A DNA stretch of 17,884 nucleotides. Source: a bacterium. GTDB lineage: Bacteria; Armatimonadota; HRBIN16. Below, piece by piece: positions 7,554-16,419 of the stretch. How positions within the stretch are numbered: the first letter of the stretch is position 1; every line of letters starts with the position of its first letter. Under the pieces are notes generated by a model. That model was not told the DNA's origin. It made no database searches and saw only the letters and a list, made by a program, of their open reading frames with translations. Location: contig JANWXG010000025.1 in NCBI GenBank assembly GCA_025057335.1, positions 1 through 17,884 on the forward strand. The letters run 5' to 3'. Position numbers and translations under genes: made by a program.

Positions 7554-7559
7554 TATAAT
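7554..7559 (+). promoter_or_regulatory. Probable -10 box of the kor operon promoter
   Basis: A consensus TATAAT lies at 7554-7559, 56 bases before the korA start, which would give a leader of about 50 bases. The -35 region 17 bases upstream (GTGCGC, 7531-7536) is a poor match, so this may depend on an activator or be fortuitous. Confidence 0.45.
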
Positions 7560-7615
7560 GGAGCTTAACGAAGGTGCAATGCTGCACCGCCGAACCGCAC
7601 GAAGAGGTGGCATCA

Positions 7616-9358
7616 ATGGAGGGCTCGCGAACGGACTTCGTGGTGCGCTTGGCGGGAGAGTCAGGCGAGGGCGTATTGAGCCTTGGCGAGATGCTGACGA
7701 CCGCTCTGGCGCGTCTGGGCTACGAAGTATATACCTTCCGCACCTATCCTGCGGAGATTAAGGGGGGTACCGTACTGTATCAGGTGCGCGTGGCAGACCA
7801 CGTGCTGCTCTCTTACGGTAGCCACGTGGATGTTTTCGTGGCGCTCAACGAAGAAGGCTACCATGATAACATCAGCTCGCTGCGACCAGGGGGCACGCTG
7901 ATTTACGACAGCGACAACGTGCCCACCCACGAACTGCCAGACCACTGCGTTATTCCCATCCCCATCGGCACCATCGCCAAGCGTGACATCGGCTCGGTGC
8001 TCACCAAGAACGTGGTCGCACTGGGAGCCATCTTGCGCTACCTCGGCGCGCCCGTAGAGGCAGGTGAGCACATCGCCGAGCAGACCTTTAAGCGCAAAGG
8101 CGAGGAAGTGGTGCAGAAGAACTTCCAAGCGCTGCACGCGGGCTACAACTATGTGGCGCAATATGTGGACTGCCTGAAGCCCTGGCTGGGCGGAGTGGAG
8201 CGTGTCAATCCCGACCGCCTCATCATCAACGGCAACGAGGCGCTGGCGTTGGGGGCGATACAGGGCGGCTTGATGTTCTACGCAGGCTACCCGATTACCC
8301 CCGCCACCGACATCATGGAGGCGCTAGCGCCCATCCTGCCGCGCTTCGGGGGCGTCGTGATGCAGGCAGAGGACGAAATCGCCGCGCTGGGCATGGTGCT
8401 GGGAGCCTCCTACGCGGGCAAGCGGGCGATGACCGCTACCTCAGGACCGGGCTTCTCGCTGATGGTGGAGCAGATTAACCTCGCCGCGCAGGCGGAAATC
8501 CCTGCCGTTATCGTGGACGTGCAGCGCGGCGGAGCCAGCACAGGCTTGCCCACGAAAAGCTCGCAGGGTGACCTGAACCTCGCCCTGTATGGAGTGCACA
8601 ACGAGGCGCCCCGCGTGGTGATGGCGCCGACCAGTGTGGAGGACACGTTCTACCTCATTCAGCATGCGCTCAACATCGCCGAGCGCTACCAGCTGCCCGT
8701 GATTTTCCTCTCCGACCAGTCGCTGGCGCACCGCCGCTGCACTATCCCCAAGCCTGACCTGGGGCGTGTGCCCCGCTGGGAGCGTCTCCTGCCCGACGAG
8801 AACAGTCGCAACGGCGAGTACGCCCGCTACGCCATCACGGAGACGGGTATCTCCCCGATGGCTCTCCCCGGAATGCGCGGCTTCGCCTACACCGCCACGG
8901 GCATCGAGCACAACGAATACAGCGACCCCACCTACACGCCTGAAAACCTGCAGGCGATGAAGGGCAAGCGCTTCCGCAAGCTGCAGCACCTGAACGAGCA
9001 CTTCGGCGAGCAGTTCGTGCGCATCTGGGGCGATCCCGACGGCGCCGACGTAGGCATCATCGGCTGGGGCTCTACCGAGGGCGTGATTCGCGAGGCGATG
9101 CAGATGGCGCAGCGGGAGGGCGTGCGCGCGGCGGCGCTGTACCCGAAGATTCTCATGCCCCTGCCCGTGCGAATCATCGAGGAGTTCGCCAGCAAGGTGA
9201 AACGGGTGCTGGTGCCCGAAGCCAACTTCACTGGCGAGTTTGCCGCCTACCTGCGCTCGCAGACGGGCATCCAGCCTATCTCCTACGCACGAGATACCGG
9301 TTTGCCCCTCGACCCCGAAGAGGTGAAAGCAGAAATCCTCCGCGTGGCGCGGATGTAG
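7616..9358 (+). CDS. korA: 2-oxoacid:ferredoxin oxidoreductase, alpha subunit (fused gamma-alpha; probably 2-oxoglutarate)
   Basis: With the beta chain this enzyme decarboxylates a 2-oxoacid, most likely 2-oxoglutarate, to the acyl-CoA while reducing ferredoxin. The 580-residue chain is the fused form: a gamma domain at about 1-190 (AGESGEGVLSLGE near the N terminus, EIKGGTVLYQVR), then the alpha pyrimidine-binding domain with YPITPATD at 225-232, AEDEIAALGM at 251-260 and TSGPGFSLM at 275-283, and a C-terminal domain with IIGWGSTEG. Length is normal. I chose the ATG at 7616 because AGAGGTGG precedes it by about five bases; the frame is open further to 7574 but lacks family-like residues. korB follows after 16 bases. 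Substrate cannot be fixed by eye; pyruvate or branched 2-oxoacids remain possible. Confidence 0.92.
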   Translation: MEGSRTDFVVRLAGESGEGVLSLGEMLTTALARLGYEVYTFRTYPAEIKGGTVLYQVRVADHVLLSYGSHVDVFVALNEEGYHDNISSLRPGGTLIYDSDNVPTHELPDHCVIPIPIGTIAKRDIGSVLTKNVVALGAILRYLGAPVEAGEHIAEQTFKRKGEEVVQKNFQALHAGYNYVAQYVDCLKPWLGGVERVNPDRLIINGNEALALGAIQGGLMFYAGYPITPATDIMEALAPILPRFGGVVMQAEDEIAALGMVLGASYAGKRAMTATSGPGFSLMVEQINLAAQAEIPAVIVDVQRGGASTGLPTKSSQGDLNLALYGVHNEAPRVVMAPTSVEDTFYLIQHALNIAERYQLPVIFLSDQSLAHRRCTIPKPDLGRVPRWERLLPDENSRNGEYARYAITETGISPMALPGMRGFAYTATGIEHNEYSDPTYTPENLQAMKGKRFRKLQHLNEHFGEQFVRIWGDPDGADVGIIGWGSTEGVIREAMQMAQREGVRAAALYPKILMPLPVRIIEEFASKVKRVLVPEANFTGEFAAYLRSQTGIQPISYARDTGLPLDPEEVKAEILRVARM

Positions 9359-9374
9359 AACAGGAGGCACAGCG

Positions 9375-10256
9375 ATGGCAGAAGTGCAGACCATCAGTGT
9401 AGAGACGCAGGTCATCCAGCGACAACCCAAGGACTACAAGAGTGACCTGGAGCCGATCTGGTGCCCGGGCTGCGGTGACTACGGCGTGCTCAACGCCCTC
9501 TTCAAGGCGATGAGCCAGCTGAACCTCGACCCCGACCAGACGGTGCTGGTGTCGGGCATCGGGTGCTCCAGCCGACTGCCGGGGTTCGTCGTCACATACG
9601 GCTTTCACGGCGTGCACGGCAGAGTGCTACCCGTTGCCACAGGCATTAAACTCGCCAACCCCGAGCTGACGGTCATCGGCGTGGGCGGAGACGGCGACGG
9701 CTACTCCATCGGCATGGGGCACTTCCCCCACGCCGCGCGGCGCAATATCGACATCACCTACATCGTCATGAACAACCAGATTTACGGGCTGACGAAGGGA
9801 CAAACCTCGCCCACCAGCACCCTCGGCTTTCAGACCAAGACCACGCCCTTCGGCAGCGTGGAGGGACAGATTAACCCGCTCCAGCTGGCAATCGTGTCGG
9901 GGGCGACCTTCGTGGCGCGCGGATACTCGGGCATGCCCAACCAGCTGGCGAAGATTTTCGTGGAGGCGATTCAGCACCCGGGCTTTGCACTGGTGGATGT
10001 GTACAGCCCCTGCGTGACGTTCAACAAAGTGCAGACCTACGACTTCTTCAAGGGCAGGGTATACGAAATCCCCGAGACGCACGACCCCACAGACAAGTTC
10101 GCCGCGCTGCGCCTGGCGGAGGAGGAAGACCCCTTCCCGATTGGCATCCTGTACCGTGTGCAGCATCCCACACTGGACGAGCAGGTTGCCCTGCTCAAAC
10201 AGAAAGCGTACACGCCTAACCCCAGCGTGGAGCAATTGTTGAAGCGGTATCAGTAG
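9375..10256 (+). CDS. korB: 2-oxoacid:ferredoxin oxidoreductase, beta subunit (TPP and [4Fe-4S] binding)
   Basis: The beta chain carries thiamine diphosphate and one [4Fe-4S] cluster and passes electrons to ferredoxin. In the 293 residues I see the four expected cluster cysteines: C30 and C33 in WCPGCGDYG, C64 in SGIGCSSR and C213 in SPCVTFN. The TPP/Mg site is present as GDGDGYSIG (105-113) and NNQIYGLTKGQTSPTS (133 onward). HGVHGRVLPVATGIKLANP is also typical. It has its own GGAGG about eight bases before the ATG and no separate ferredoxin-like subunit gene nearby, as usual for two-gene KorAB systems. A strong hairpin follows the stop codon. Confidence 0.94.
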   Translation: MAEVQTISVETQVIQRQPKDYKSDLEPIWCPGCGDYGVLNALFKAMSQLNLDPDQTVLVSGIGCSSRLPGFVVTYGFHGVHGRVLPVATGIKLANPELTVIGVGGDGDGYSIGMGHFPHAARRNIDITYIVMNNQIYGLTKGQTSPTSTLGFQTKTTPFGSVEGQINPLQLAIVSGATFVARGYSGMPNQLAKIFVEAIQHPGFALVDVYSPCVTFNKVQTYDFFKGRVYEIPETHDPTDKFAALRLAEEEDPFPIGILYRVQHPTLDEQVALLKQKAYTPNPSVEQLLKRYQ

Positions 10257-10277
10257 TCGCCTCAGAGAGCGGTCAGT

Positions 10278-10302
10278 GAGGGGAGATGTTATCTCTCCCC
10301 TC
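10278..10302 (+). terminator. Hairpin after korB, possible terminator
   Basis: Stem GAGGGGAGA (10278-10286) pairs perfectly with TCTCCCCTC (10294-10302) around a 7-base loop, 21 bases after the korB stop. No T-run follows, so it may stabilise the 3' end or work as a weak terminator rather than a classical one. Confidence 0.45.
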
Positions 10303-10635
10303 CCAATCGCTAGATTGCTAACCCTCCGTCCCTTAGCACCTGCCCATCGGGGCATAGTCGAGACACTGCTGCTGTTTGGATAAGGCGGTGATTACAACCC
10401 CTTTAGATACCGTGCCTTTCCGTCTCCCCGCGAGCGGAGGGGGGTATTCCCAGCAAGCCAACAGGCAACATGACGAGGCGATAGACATCGCTCCCAAACA
10501 GAATTCACCCTATGCAAACCCAGCGACGTTGCCATAATATGGGGTGAGAACTGTGCGGACCACTGCATACCCGTACAGTTGAATAGACGACATCTGCGCT
10601 TTTGTGCCAAAACGGATGCAAGGAGGACCTCAGTG
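10303..10635. other. Intergenic region between korB and the WD40 gene
   Basis: No gene is seen. The 14-base sequence CTCCCCGCGAGCGG at 10424-10437 repeats 7345-7358. CATAAT at 10533-10538 could be a -10 box for the downstream gene, but no good -35 is placed before it. AGGAGGA at 10621-10627 is the ribosome site of the next gene. Confidence 0.5.
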
Positions 10636-13600
10636 ATGGGCAGCCATCGTCGGCAAGGTCGTGGGAGCGAACTGCTCGGTCTGGCTACAACTGTTTTGCT
10701 GGCTCTCCTTACTGCGAAGACTCCGTATGCCTCCGGAGGGTTCCCCCCAGAGCTCCTCTGGTTCCGACCAGTTCTGGAGCCAAAGTCGATTGCCTATTCA
10801 CACAGTCACAGAATCTTGGCTGTTCCAGCAAGGCAGGGAGTAATTAGCATTTACCGACTATATGATGGCAATCTATTGAGCTTCATTCCCGCTCACGACA
10901 GTCGTGTGAACTCAATTGCCTTTTCGCCTGATGGTAATCTTCTAGCGTCTGGGAGTGATGATAAGACAGTCAAAATCTGGCGGGTCTCGGAAGGCGGTCG
11001 TACTTATAGTTTGCAGTACACTCTCTCAGGTCACACCAGCTGGGTGAACGCAGTTGCCTTCTCGCCAGATGGGAGCCTCCTCGCCTCCGCCAGTCGTGAT
11101 GGTACCATACGCATCTGGAGGGTGAATGATGGAGCACAGGTGGCTACCCTCGCAGGGCATACCGCCTCAGTGACCTCTGTGGCGTTTTCCGCAGATGGGC
11201 AACATCTGGCGTCGGGAAGCGAAGATTGGAGTGTGCGCATCTGGCGAGTAGCGGGTTGGGTACATGAGAGGACGCTGTCTGGACATGGATTTGCTGTGCG
11301 TTCTGTAGCGTTTTCACCTGATGCACAATACGTCGCGTCGGGTAGCGATGATAGGACAGTTCGCATCTGGCGGAGAGGCGATGGAACAACCTATCGAACC
11401 CTATCTGGGCACGGTGGTCCGGTAACCGCCGTTGCGTTCTCACCGGATGGGCAATATCTTTTTTCAGGCAGCGAAGACAGAGAGCTGCGCATCTGGCAGA
11501 TCGTTGACGGATCGCTGGTCAGAACCTTAACCGGACATGCCTTCGCGGTGCGCTCGGCACTGTCTTTACCTGATGGACAGCGAGTTGTCTCGGGGAGCGA
11601 CGACAGCACAGTGCGCCTGTGGCGCGTCAGCGACGGTTCCGTTGAAGCCCTACTGGCGGAGCATACGAGCGACCCAACTGCTGTCGCTATCTACCCTGAT
11701 GATACACGCCTTGCCTCCACAGGCAAAGATAGCCGGGTGATTTTGCGAAGTTTGACAAACGGGGCAGGAGTTGCTTCTATCAATGCACACTCCAACTGGG
11801 TCTACTCGACCGCTTTCTCTTCGGACGGGCAAAGAATGGCTACAGCGAGCCGGGATAACACCGTGCGCCTGTGGGATCCTCTGACTGGAGCGCTTATACT
11901 TACAATTCCTCACCCCAACTGGGTATATCATGTGACCTTCTCACCGGACAACACTATGTTGGCTACCGCATGTGAGGACAGGCAAATACGAATCTGGAGT
12001 GCCGCGACGGGAGCGCTGGTTCGCGCCATCGAGGCAGGTAGTTACGTCTACGCCGTCTCCTTCTCGCTCGACAACACGCTCATCGCTGGGGCGATGGACG
12101 ACGGCACTGTTAAGGTGTGGCGTGTAAGTGGCGGTCAACTGGTTCAGTCGCTGAATGCTCACTCTGGGAGGGTCTATTCCGTTGCCTTTTCGCGCACAGG
12201 GAGATTGCTAGCCTCGGCGGGCTTCGATGGGCAAATCAAGCTCTGGGATACTATATCCTGGTCTCTGCGAGGAACCTTGTCTGGACACCTGGGACCAGTA
12301 TACTCTGTTTCCTTCTCGGTGGACGGAAGCTTCCTGGTATCTGGCGGAGAGGACAATACGGTGCGCTACTGGTCGGTGGATGACCTTGCGCCAATCAAGG
12401 TATTGCGCGGTCACACTACGGCGGTCCGCTCTGTAGCTCTATCCCGAGATGGGGTGTATGCAGCGTCTGCGGGGGACGATGCAGTGGCGCTGTGGCGGGT
12501 TCGAGAGGTGCCGTATAACATGCCACCTTCTGTCCCCGAGGTGTTTGCCCCTGAAAACGCAGCCATCGTGTCACCTACACCAACCTTTGAGTTCCGCGCC
12601 GAGGATGCTAACGGCGACCGAGTGCGTTTTGTGCTGGAGTTGGTGCAGGGGGAGAACACCATCACACAGCAGACAGAGTTTGTGGACAGCGGCAGGCGGC
12701 TCACCTACACCCTGCCCACCGAGTTGGCGTCAGGGCAGTGGACATGGCGCGTCAAAGCACAAGACGCCAAAGGCTCGGAGGGCGAGTGGAGCGCTGTGCG
12801 CACTTTCACTGCCAACCGCGCCCCACAAATGGCTGAAGTGCTGGAACCCAGCGAGGGCGCCGTGGTCTCGCCCACGCCGACCTTGCGCCTGCGTGCTACG
12901 GACGCCGAGGGCGACCAAGTGAAGTTCATCCTGCGGTTCACACAGGGAGAGACCACACAGACCTTGGAGACGCCGTTTGGTGAGAGCGGACGCTCGCTCA
13001 CCTTCACCGTGCCTGCAGCACAGGCACTGGCATCGGGTCAGTGGCAGGTTCAGGCGAAGGCAGTAGACGCCAAAGGCTCGGAGGGCGAGTGGAGCGCACC
13101 CCGCAACTTCACTGCTAACCGCTCACCGCTGGCTCCTGAGGTAATCGAGCCCAGTGACAACATGGTAGTTGCCCCTACGCCCACCTTCATCCTGCGTGCC
13201 ACCGATGAGGAAGGCGACCAAGTGCGTTTTGTGTTAGAGTTGGTGCAGGGGGAGAACACCATCACGCAGCAGACAGAGTTTGTGGACAGTGGTAGGCGGC
13301 TCACCTACACCTTGCCCACCGAGTTGGCATCGGGAGAGTGGACATGGCGCGTCAAAGCGCAGGATGCCAAAGGCTCAGAGAGCGAGTACATTCAACGACG
13401 GTTTAGCGTCTCAGGCGAGGTGATTGCTGCCGTGCCCGCAGGGCTATCTGCTTGGGGGTTGAGCCTAGGGGCTGCCAACAAGACGAAAGCGGAACTAGGT
13501 CTAGCGGATGTCCCTATGCGTGTCTGGGAGCCGGCAACGGGGCAATATCGCGAAGTCGCTGCCAACGAAGTGCTAGCGCCAGGGCAGGGCTATTGGATAA

Positions 13601-14712
13601 AGCCAGGATCGAGAGTGCAGCTCATTTTAGCGGGCACTCCTAACACACCGCCAGTTACGATTCCTCTTAGAGCTGGTTGGAACCATATTAGCAACCCGTT
13701 ACTGTCAGCAGTTCCGTGGCGTCCTGAGGCGATACGGGTGAGGCGTAACAACGAAGAGCTCAACCTGACACAAGCAAGACAGGTCGGATGGATAGCAGGC
13801 TACGCTTGGGGATGGGATGCTGCACAAGCCCAGTACTTCCTAGTCCACGAGCCAAACACTATACCTGGTGCTCAGGCACAACTGAACGCCTGGCAGGGCT
13901 ACTGGGTGTATGCCCACCAACCATGCGAGCTAGTGTTGGCTCCATCGCAGGGCGTGCAGTCAAACAACAGGCTTCATGAGGATGAAACTCCCGGGGCATG
14001 GTTCATTCGGTTGCAAGTGCAACTCGGTACGCAACTGGCGGGGGTATTACTCGGCGGTAGCCGTTCTGGGCAGGATATCGCCATCGGTCTACCGCCAGAT
14101 CCCCCTTCTTCTTCACCAGTTCCTAGGATGTATCTAGAGCAGCAAGGTATTCCACTGGCAGCAGAACTGCGGGCGGAAGGACGCGCGAACAGTCCATGGG
14201 AGGTGGTCGTGCAAGTTCCCGCCAGCAGTGCGGAGACGGCAACCCTGTTCTGGCAGGGGGCGCATGCAGCCCCTCGCCATCTGAACGCAGTGCTGGTAGA
14301 CCTGCAGACTGGCGAGAGAAAGTTCCTGCGCACGACTAGCTCTCACACGTTTGCCGTCAGCCGGCAGGGTGGCACGTATCGCTTCCGCATCGAGATGACA
14401 CCTGCCAGCCAGCTACTGCGAATCACTCAAGCACGAGTGAGCGGCGGTCGCAGTGCAGGCGGAAGATACACGATTAGCTACCAAATTAGCGACAATGCCT
14501 ACGTAGAGGTTCACATTGTTGCGAGTGGCAAAGTGGTGCGTCAACTGACGAGCGGGGTCACTCGTTCAGCTGGCATCCAGCAAGTGACATGGGACGGGCG
14601 AGACAGCAATGGAATCGCGCTTCCGGCAGGAGCATACATGGTGGAAATTCGAGCCAGCAGCTCCGACGGGCAAACGGTACGCACGGCGCTGCCCATCGTC
14701 CTGACACGATAA
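10636..14712 (+). CDS. Exported WD40 double-propeller protein with Ig-like and FlgD-like C-terminal domains
   Basis: A 1358-residue protein of unknown specific role, probably exported. It starts with a signal peptide (residues 1 to about 33: RR-containing n-region, LATTVLLALLTA core). Fourteen WD40 repeats of about 41 residues follow to about residue 630 (for example GHTSWVNAVAFSPDG and TIRIWRV), enough for two seven-bladed propellers; the first and the eighth are degenerate. Three Ig-like repeats of about 100 residues (630-926) each begin with P-E-V and P-T-P-T-F. Next comes a duplicated beta domain with GQGYWIKPG and WQGYWVYAH (about 930-1108), and finally a FlgD-like Ig domain ending VTWDGRDSNGIALPAGAYMVEI. 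No enzyme motif is visible; a scaffold or binding role at the cell surface is inferred. ATG 10636 lies 8 bases after AGGAGGA; the GTG just before it is an alternative. A lipoprotein gene follows in the same transcript. Confidence 0.85.
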   Translation: MGSHRRQGRGSELLGLATTVLLALLTAKTPYASGGFPPELLWFRPVLEPKSIAYSHSHRILAVPARQGVISIYRLYDGNLLSFIPAHDSRVNSIAFSPDGNLLASGSDDKTVKIWRVSEGGRTYSLQYTLSGHTSWVNAVAFSPDGSLLASASRDGTIRIWRVNDGAQVATLAGHTASVTSVAFSADGQHLASGSEDWSVRIWRVAGWVHERTLSGHGFAVRSVAFSPDAQYVASGSDDRTVRIWRRGDGTTYRTLSGHGGPVTAVAFSPDGQYLFSGSEDRELRIWQIVDGSLVRTLTGHAFAVRSALSLPDGQRVVSGSDDSTVRLWRVSDGSVEALLAEHTSDPTAVAIYPDDTRLASTGKDSRVILRSLTNGAGVASINAHSNWVYSTAFSSDGQRMATASRDNTVRLWDPLTGALILTIPHPNWVYHVTFSPDNTMLATACEDRQIRIWSAATGALVRAIEAGSYVYAVSFSLDNTLIAGAMDDGTVKVWRVSGGQLVQSLNAHSGRVYSVAFSRTGRLLASAGFDGQIKLWDTISWSLRGTLSGHLGPVYSVSFSVDGSFLVSGGEDNTVRYWSVDDLAPIKVLRGHTTAVRSVALSRDGVYAASAGDDAVALWRVREVPYNMPPSVPEVFAPENAAIVSPTPTFEFRAEDANGDRVRFVLELVQGENTITQQTEFVDSGRRLTYTLPTELASGQWTWRVKAQDAKGSEGEWSAVRTFTANRAPQMAEVLEPSEGAVVSPTPTLRLRATDAEGDQVKFILRFTQGETTQTLETPFGESGRSLTFTVPAAQALASGQWQVQAKAVDAKGSEGEWSAPRNFTANRSPLAPEVIEPSDNMVVAPTPTFILRATDEEGDQVRFVLELVQGENTITQQTEFVDSGRRLTYTLPTELASGEWTWRVKAQDAKGSESEYIQRRFSVSGEVIAAVPAGLSAWGLSLGAANKTKAELGLADVPMRVWEPATGQYREVAANEVLAPGQGYWIKPGSRVQLILAGTPNTPPVTIPLRAGWNHISNPLLSAVPWRPEAIRVRRNNEELNLTQARQVGWIAGYAWGWDAAQAQYFLVHEPNTIPGAQAQLNAWQGYWVYAHQPCELVLAPSQGVQSNNRLHEDETPGAWFIRLQVQLGTQLAGVLLGGSRSGQDIAIGLPPDPPSSSPVPRMYLEQQGIPLAAELRAEGRANSPWEVVVQVPASSAETATLFWQGAHAAPRHLNAVLVDLQTGERKFLRTTSSHTFAVSRQGGTYRFRIEMTPASQLLRITQARVSGGRSAGGRYTISYQISDNAYVEVHIVASGKVVRQLTSGVTRSAGIQQVTWDGRDSNGIALPAGAYMVEIRASSSDGQTVRTALPIVLTR
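12613..12780 (+). repeat. Ig-repeat coding segment, copy 1 of a near-identical pair
   Basis: This part of the first Ig-like repeat matches 13213-13380 in the third repeat, exactly 600 bases on, with 15 mismatches in 168 positions by hand count. The second repeat, lying between, is clearly more diverged. Confidence 0.85.
13213..13380 (+). repeat. Ig-repeat coding segment, copy 2 of a near-identical pair
   Basis: Partner of 12613-12780. Most differences are synonymous, so the encoded residues (VRFVLELVQGENTITQQ and onward) are nearly unchanged. Confidence 0.85.
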
Positions 14713-14724
14713 GGAGGATACAGG

Positions 14725-15114
14725 ATGAAGCGCAAGCGATGGCTCTTCGTAGTAGCGGGCTTAGCAGTTGCATGCGGACTGAGCGCGTGTGGTAGCGGAA
14801 GCAGTCCAACAGGTCCGACCGACCAGGCTCCCCCCGTCATTGACGGGGTGAGAGTTACGCGCTCTGCCAGCAACCAGGTGCTTGTGGAAGCACAAGTTTA
14901 CGACGACAGCGCGGTGGCGAGCGTGCAAGTGCTGGCAGTGGATGGCAGCCTGCTGACCAGACAGTTCAGCATGCAGCAGCAGTACGGTAACAGGTATTCT
15001 GTTACTCTGCCAGAGAACATCCTGCGCGTGACGGTCAGCGCCACTGACACAGCGGGAAGAACTTCACAAAGCAGAGAGGTGTTAGTGCCCCCTCCAAACC
15101 CCCCTAGCTTCTAG
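14725..15114 (+). CDS. Small lipoprotein with Ig-like fold, function unknown
   Basis: A 129-residue protein with a clear lipoprotein signal: MKRKRWLFVVAGLAVACG then the lipobox LSAC with C22 as the lipidated cysteine, followed by a Gly/Ser/Pro/Thr linker. The remainder (VIDGVRVTRSASNQVLVEAQ onward, ending in TDTAGRTSQSREV) looks like one Ig-like or cadherin-like beta domain. The ribosome site AAGGAGG overlaps the stop codon of the WD40 gene and the ATG lies 12 bases past that stop, so both proteins are probably made from one mRNA and may work together at the envelope. A rho-independent terminator follows 15 bases after the stop. I do not recognise a named family. Confidence 0.82.
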   Translation: MKRKRWLFVVAGLAVACGLSACGSGSSPTGPTDQAPPVIDGVRVTRSASNQVLVEAQVYDDSAVASVQVLAVDGSLLTRQFSMQQQYGNRYSVTLPENILRVTVSATDTAGRTSQSREVLVPPPNPPSF

Positions 15115-15129
15115 AGTGTGTAGACCACT

Positions 15130-15164
15130 GGCAGGGGTTGTCACGAAACCGCCCCTGCCTTTTT
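15130..15164 (+). terminator. Rho-independent terminator of the WD40-lipoprotein operon
   Basis: Perfect 8-base stem GGCAGGGG (15130-15137) / CCCCTGCC (15152-15159), 14-base loop, then TTTTT (15160-15164), 15 bases after the lipoprotein stop codon. Confidence 0.88.
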
Positions 15165-15667
15165 ACATCCGCCTCTGCTCTCCACTGTTCGGGGCAGTTA
15201 CGTACCTCTCTCCGGAAGGAGCGCCCATTCTTACAGAGCCGACAGCTTCTAGCAAGTCATATGTTTCTCTCGCCAGGATAGCCTTCCACCGTAGCGCGAA
15301 CAAAAAACGTCCGGATGAGTAACAGTACGATGATAGCTTACTCACTTAGTAACCCTTGCAGGAACAGGAGAATTGTCCCTTCAAGCAGCACGCTGAGACA
15401 AAAGTCGCCAGTTTCATCGGCGCGCAGCGGCTCGACACTCCAGTTGTTGATGTGTTAGCGAGTATCTATAACCGCTGGTTGTCCTGAGCATGGCGAGCGC
15501 CCGTTGGTCTATATCTACCTACCATGACACCGAAGTGCTCCGATTGGGTTAGTGTGACGGGAGAAGCATATGGTGAAAAAAGTGTGCATCATGGTATTAG
15601 AACTTTGACGATTCAATGTTACATACACTTATGTCGCTAAAACAGCACGCAGAGGTATGTCAACAAC
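15165..15667. other. Intergenic region between convergent lipoprotein genes
   Basis: About 500 bases with no convincing gene. It contains an inverted repeat TGAGTAA (15316-15322) / TTACTCA (15338-15344) with a 15-base spacer, and a 43-codon TTG-started open frame at 15356-15487 (see findings). Base composition is more AT-rich than the flanking genes. Confidence 0.6.
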
Positions 15668-15700
15668 GAAAATGCTCGTGTGCTGTCGAAACACACGAGC
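15668..15700 (-). terminator. Terminator of the minus-strand lipoprotein gene
   Basis: Perfect 9-base stem GCTCGTGTG (15674-15682) / CACACGAGC (15692-15700) with a 9-base loop. Read on the minus strand it is followed by ATTTTCG, a short T-run, and lies 26 bases beyond the stop codon of the 15727-16419 gene. Confidence 0.72.
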
Positions 15701-15726
15701 CTGCGACAATTCGCGAAAAATGTCCA

Positions 15727-16419
15727 CTACCACTGGGTGTAGATGCTGCCTGCTCCAAACTCCACAGTCAATCTAACGGTTGTGTTCGCGGGCACGTTCG
15801 TGAAGGTAGTTTCTGCTGAGAAGGAGAGATCTGCTGTGAGCGTGTTCTCAGCCCCAGATGCAAGCAAGTGGAGCAGACGCCAACCATCTGTCTTGCCCAT
15901 ACGCACTGAGAACGGCGACAGATTTTTCACAATGTAACTACCATCCGTCTGGCGCTCCACAGTTAGTGTACCGTTGTAGACTAGTTCAAGGGGAGGTGCA
16001 GAGCGCGGAGTATCCCCTTCGTCTCTATCCGTCAGCCTAAGCCACAACCGCAAAGAGACGTTGCGCAATATGATAGTGCCAGGCATCCCAGTGTTGGGGG
16101 CGAACGTGAAACGCAGACGAATATCCTGACTGAATACTGCAGTTTCCATCCCCTCGTACTGTGCTAGGTCAATGTTGTTACCAAAAGAGTATGCAAGCAG
16201 CGCCTGGCTCGGGTCCGAGGGGGGGCGAGGTGTTTCAGCTAAAAACTGTCTAGTCAATGCGTCGCCGCTAAGAACAACGTTCACCTGGGCAGAGCGACCA
16301 CTCAGAGCCAGAGGGTCATTGATAGTTTTGGCGCTGCGAAACATACTCCCGCCGCATCCTGCTACCAGCGTTCCAACAGCTGCTGCTAGCGATAGTCCAA
16401 GCAAACCCCAGAGTCTCAT
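15727..16419 (-). CDS. Predicted lipoprotein, function unknown
   Basis: A 230-residue protein beginning MRLWGLLGLSLAAAVGTLVA with lipobox VAGC (C22), hence probably anchored in a membrane. The mature part is rich in beta-forming residues and Thr/Ser, with no Cys, no enzyme motif and no second transmembrane segment. I do not recognise the family. AGGAGGA lies about five bases before the ATG at 16419. GATAAT (complement of 16458-16463) could be its -10 box, and the palindrome TACCATGGTA (16448-16457) lies immediately downstream of it, a possible operator site. The gene stands alone, convergent with the WD40 operon, and has its own terminator. Confidence 0.78.
   Translation of the reverse strand: MRLWGLLGLSLAAAVGTLVAGCGGSMFRSAKTINDPLALSGRSAQVNVVLSGDALTRQFLAETPRPPSDPSQALLAYSFGNNIDLAQYEGMETAVFSQDIRLRFTFAPNTGMPGTIILRNVSLRLWLRLTDRDEGDTPRSAPPLELVYNGTLTVERQTDGSYIVKNLSPFSVRMGKTDGWRLLHLLASGAENTLTADLSFSAETTFTNVPANTTVRLTVEFGAGSIYTQW

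Noticed and set aside
8441..9430. Long minus-strand open frame of 329 residues
   Set aside because: It lies wholly opposite korA/korB, is rich in His/Arg/Ala/Val as expected from the antisense of GC-rich coding DNA, and matches no family I know.
15605..15634. TTGACG that could be a -35 box
   Set aside because: No acceptable -10 hexamer at 16-18 bases, and no plus-strand gene follows.
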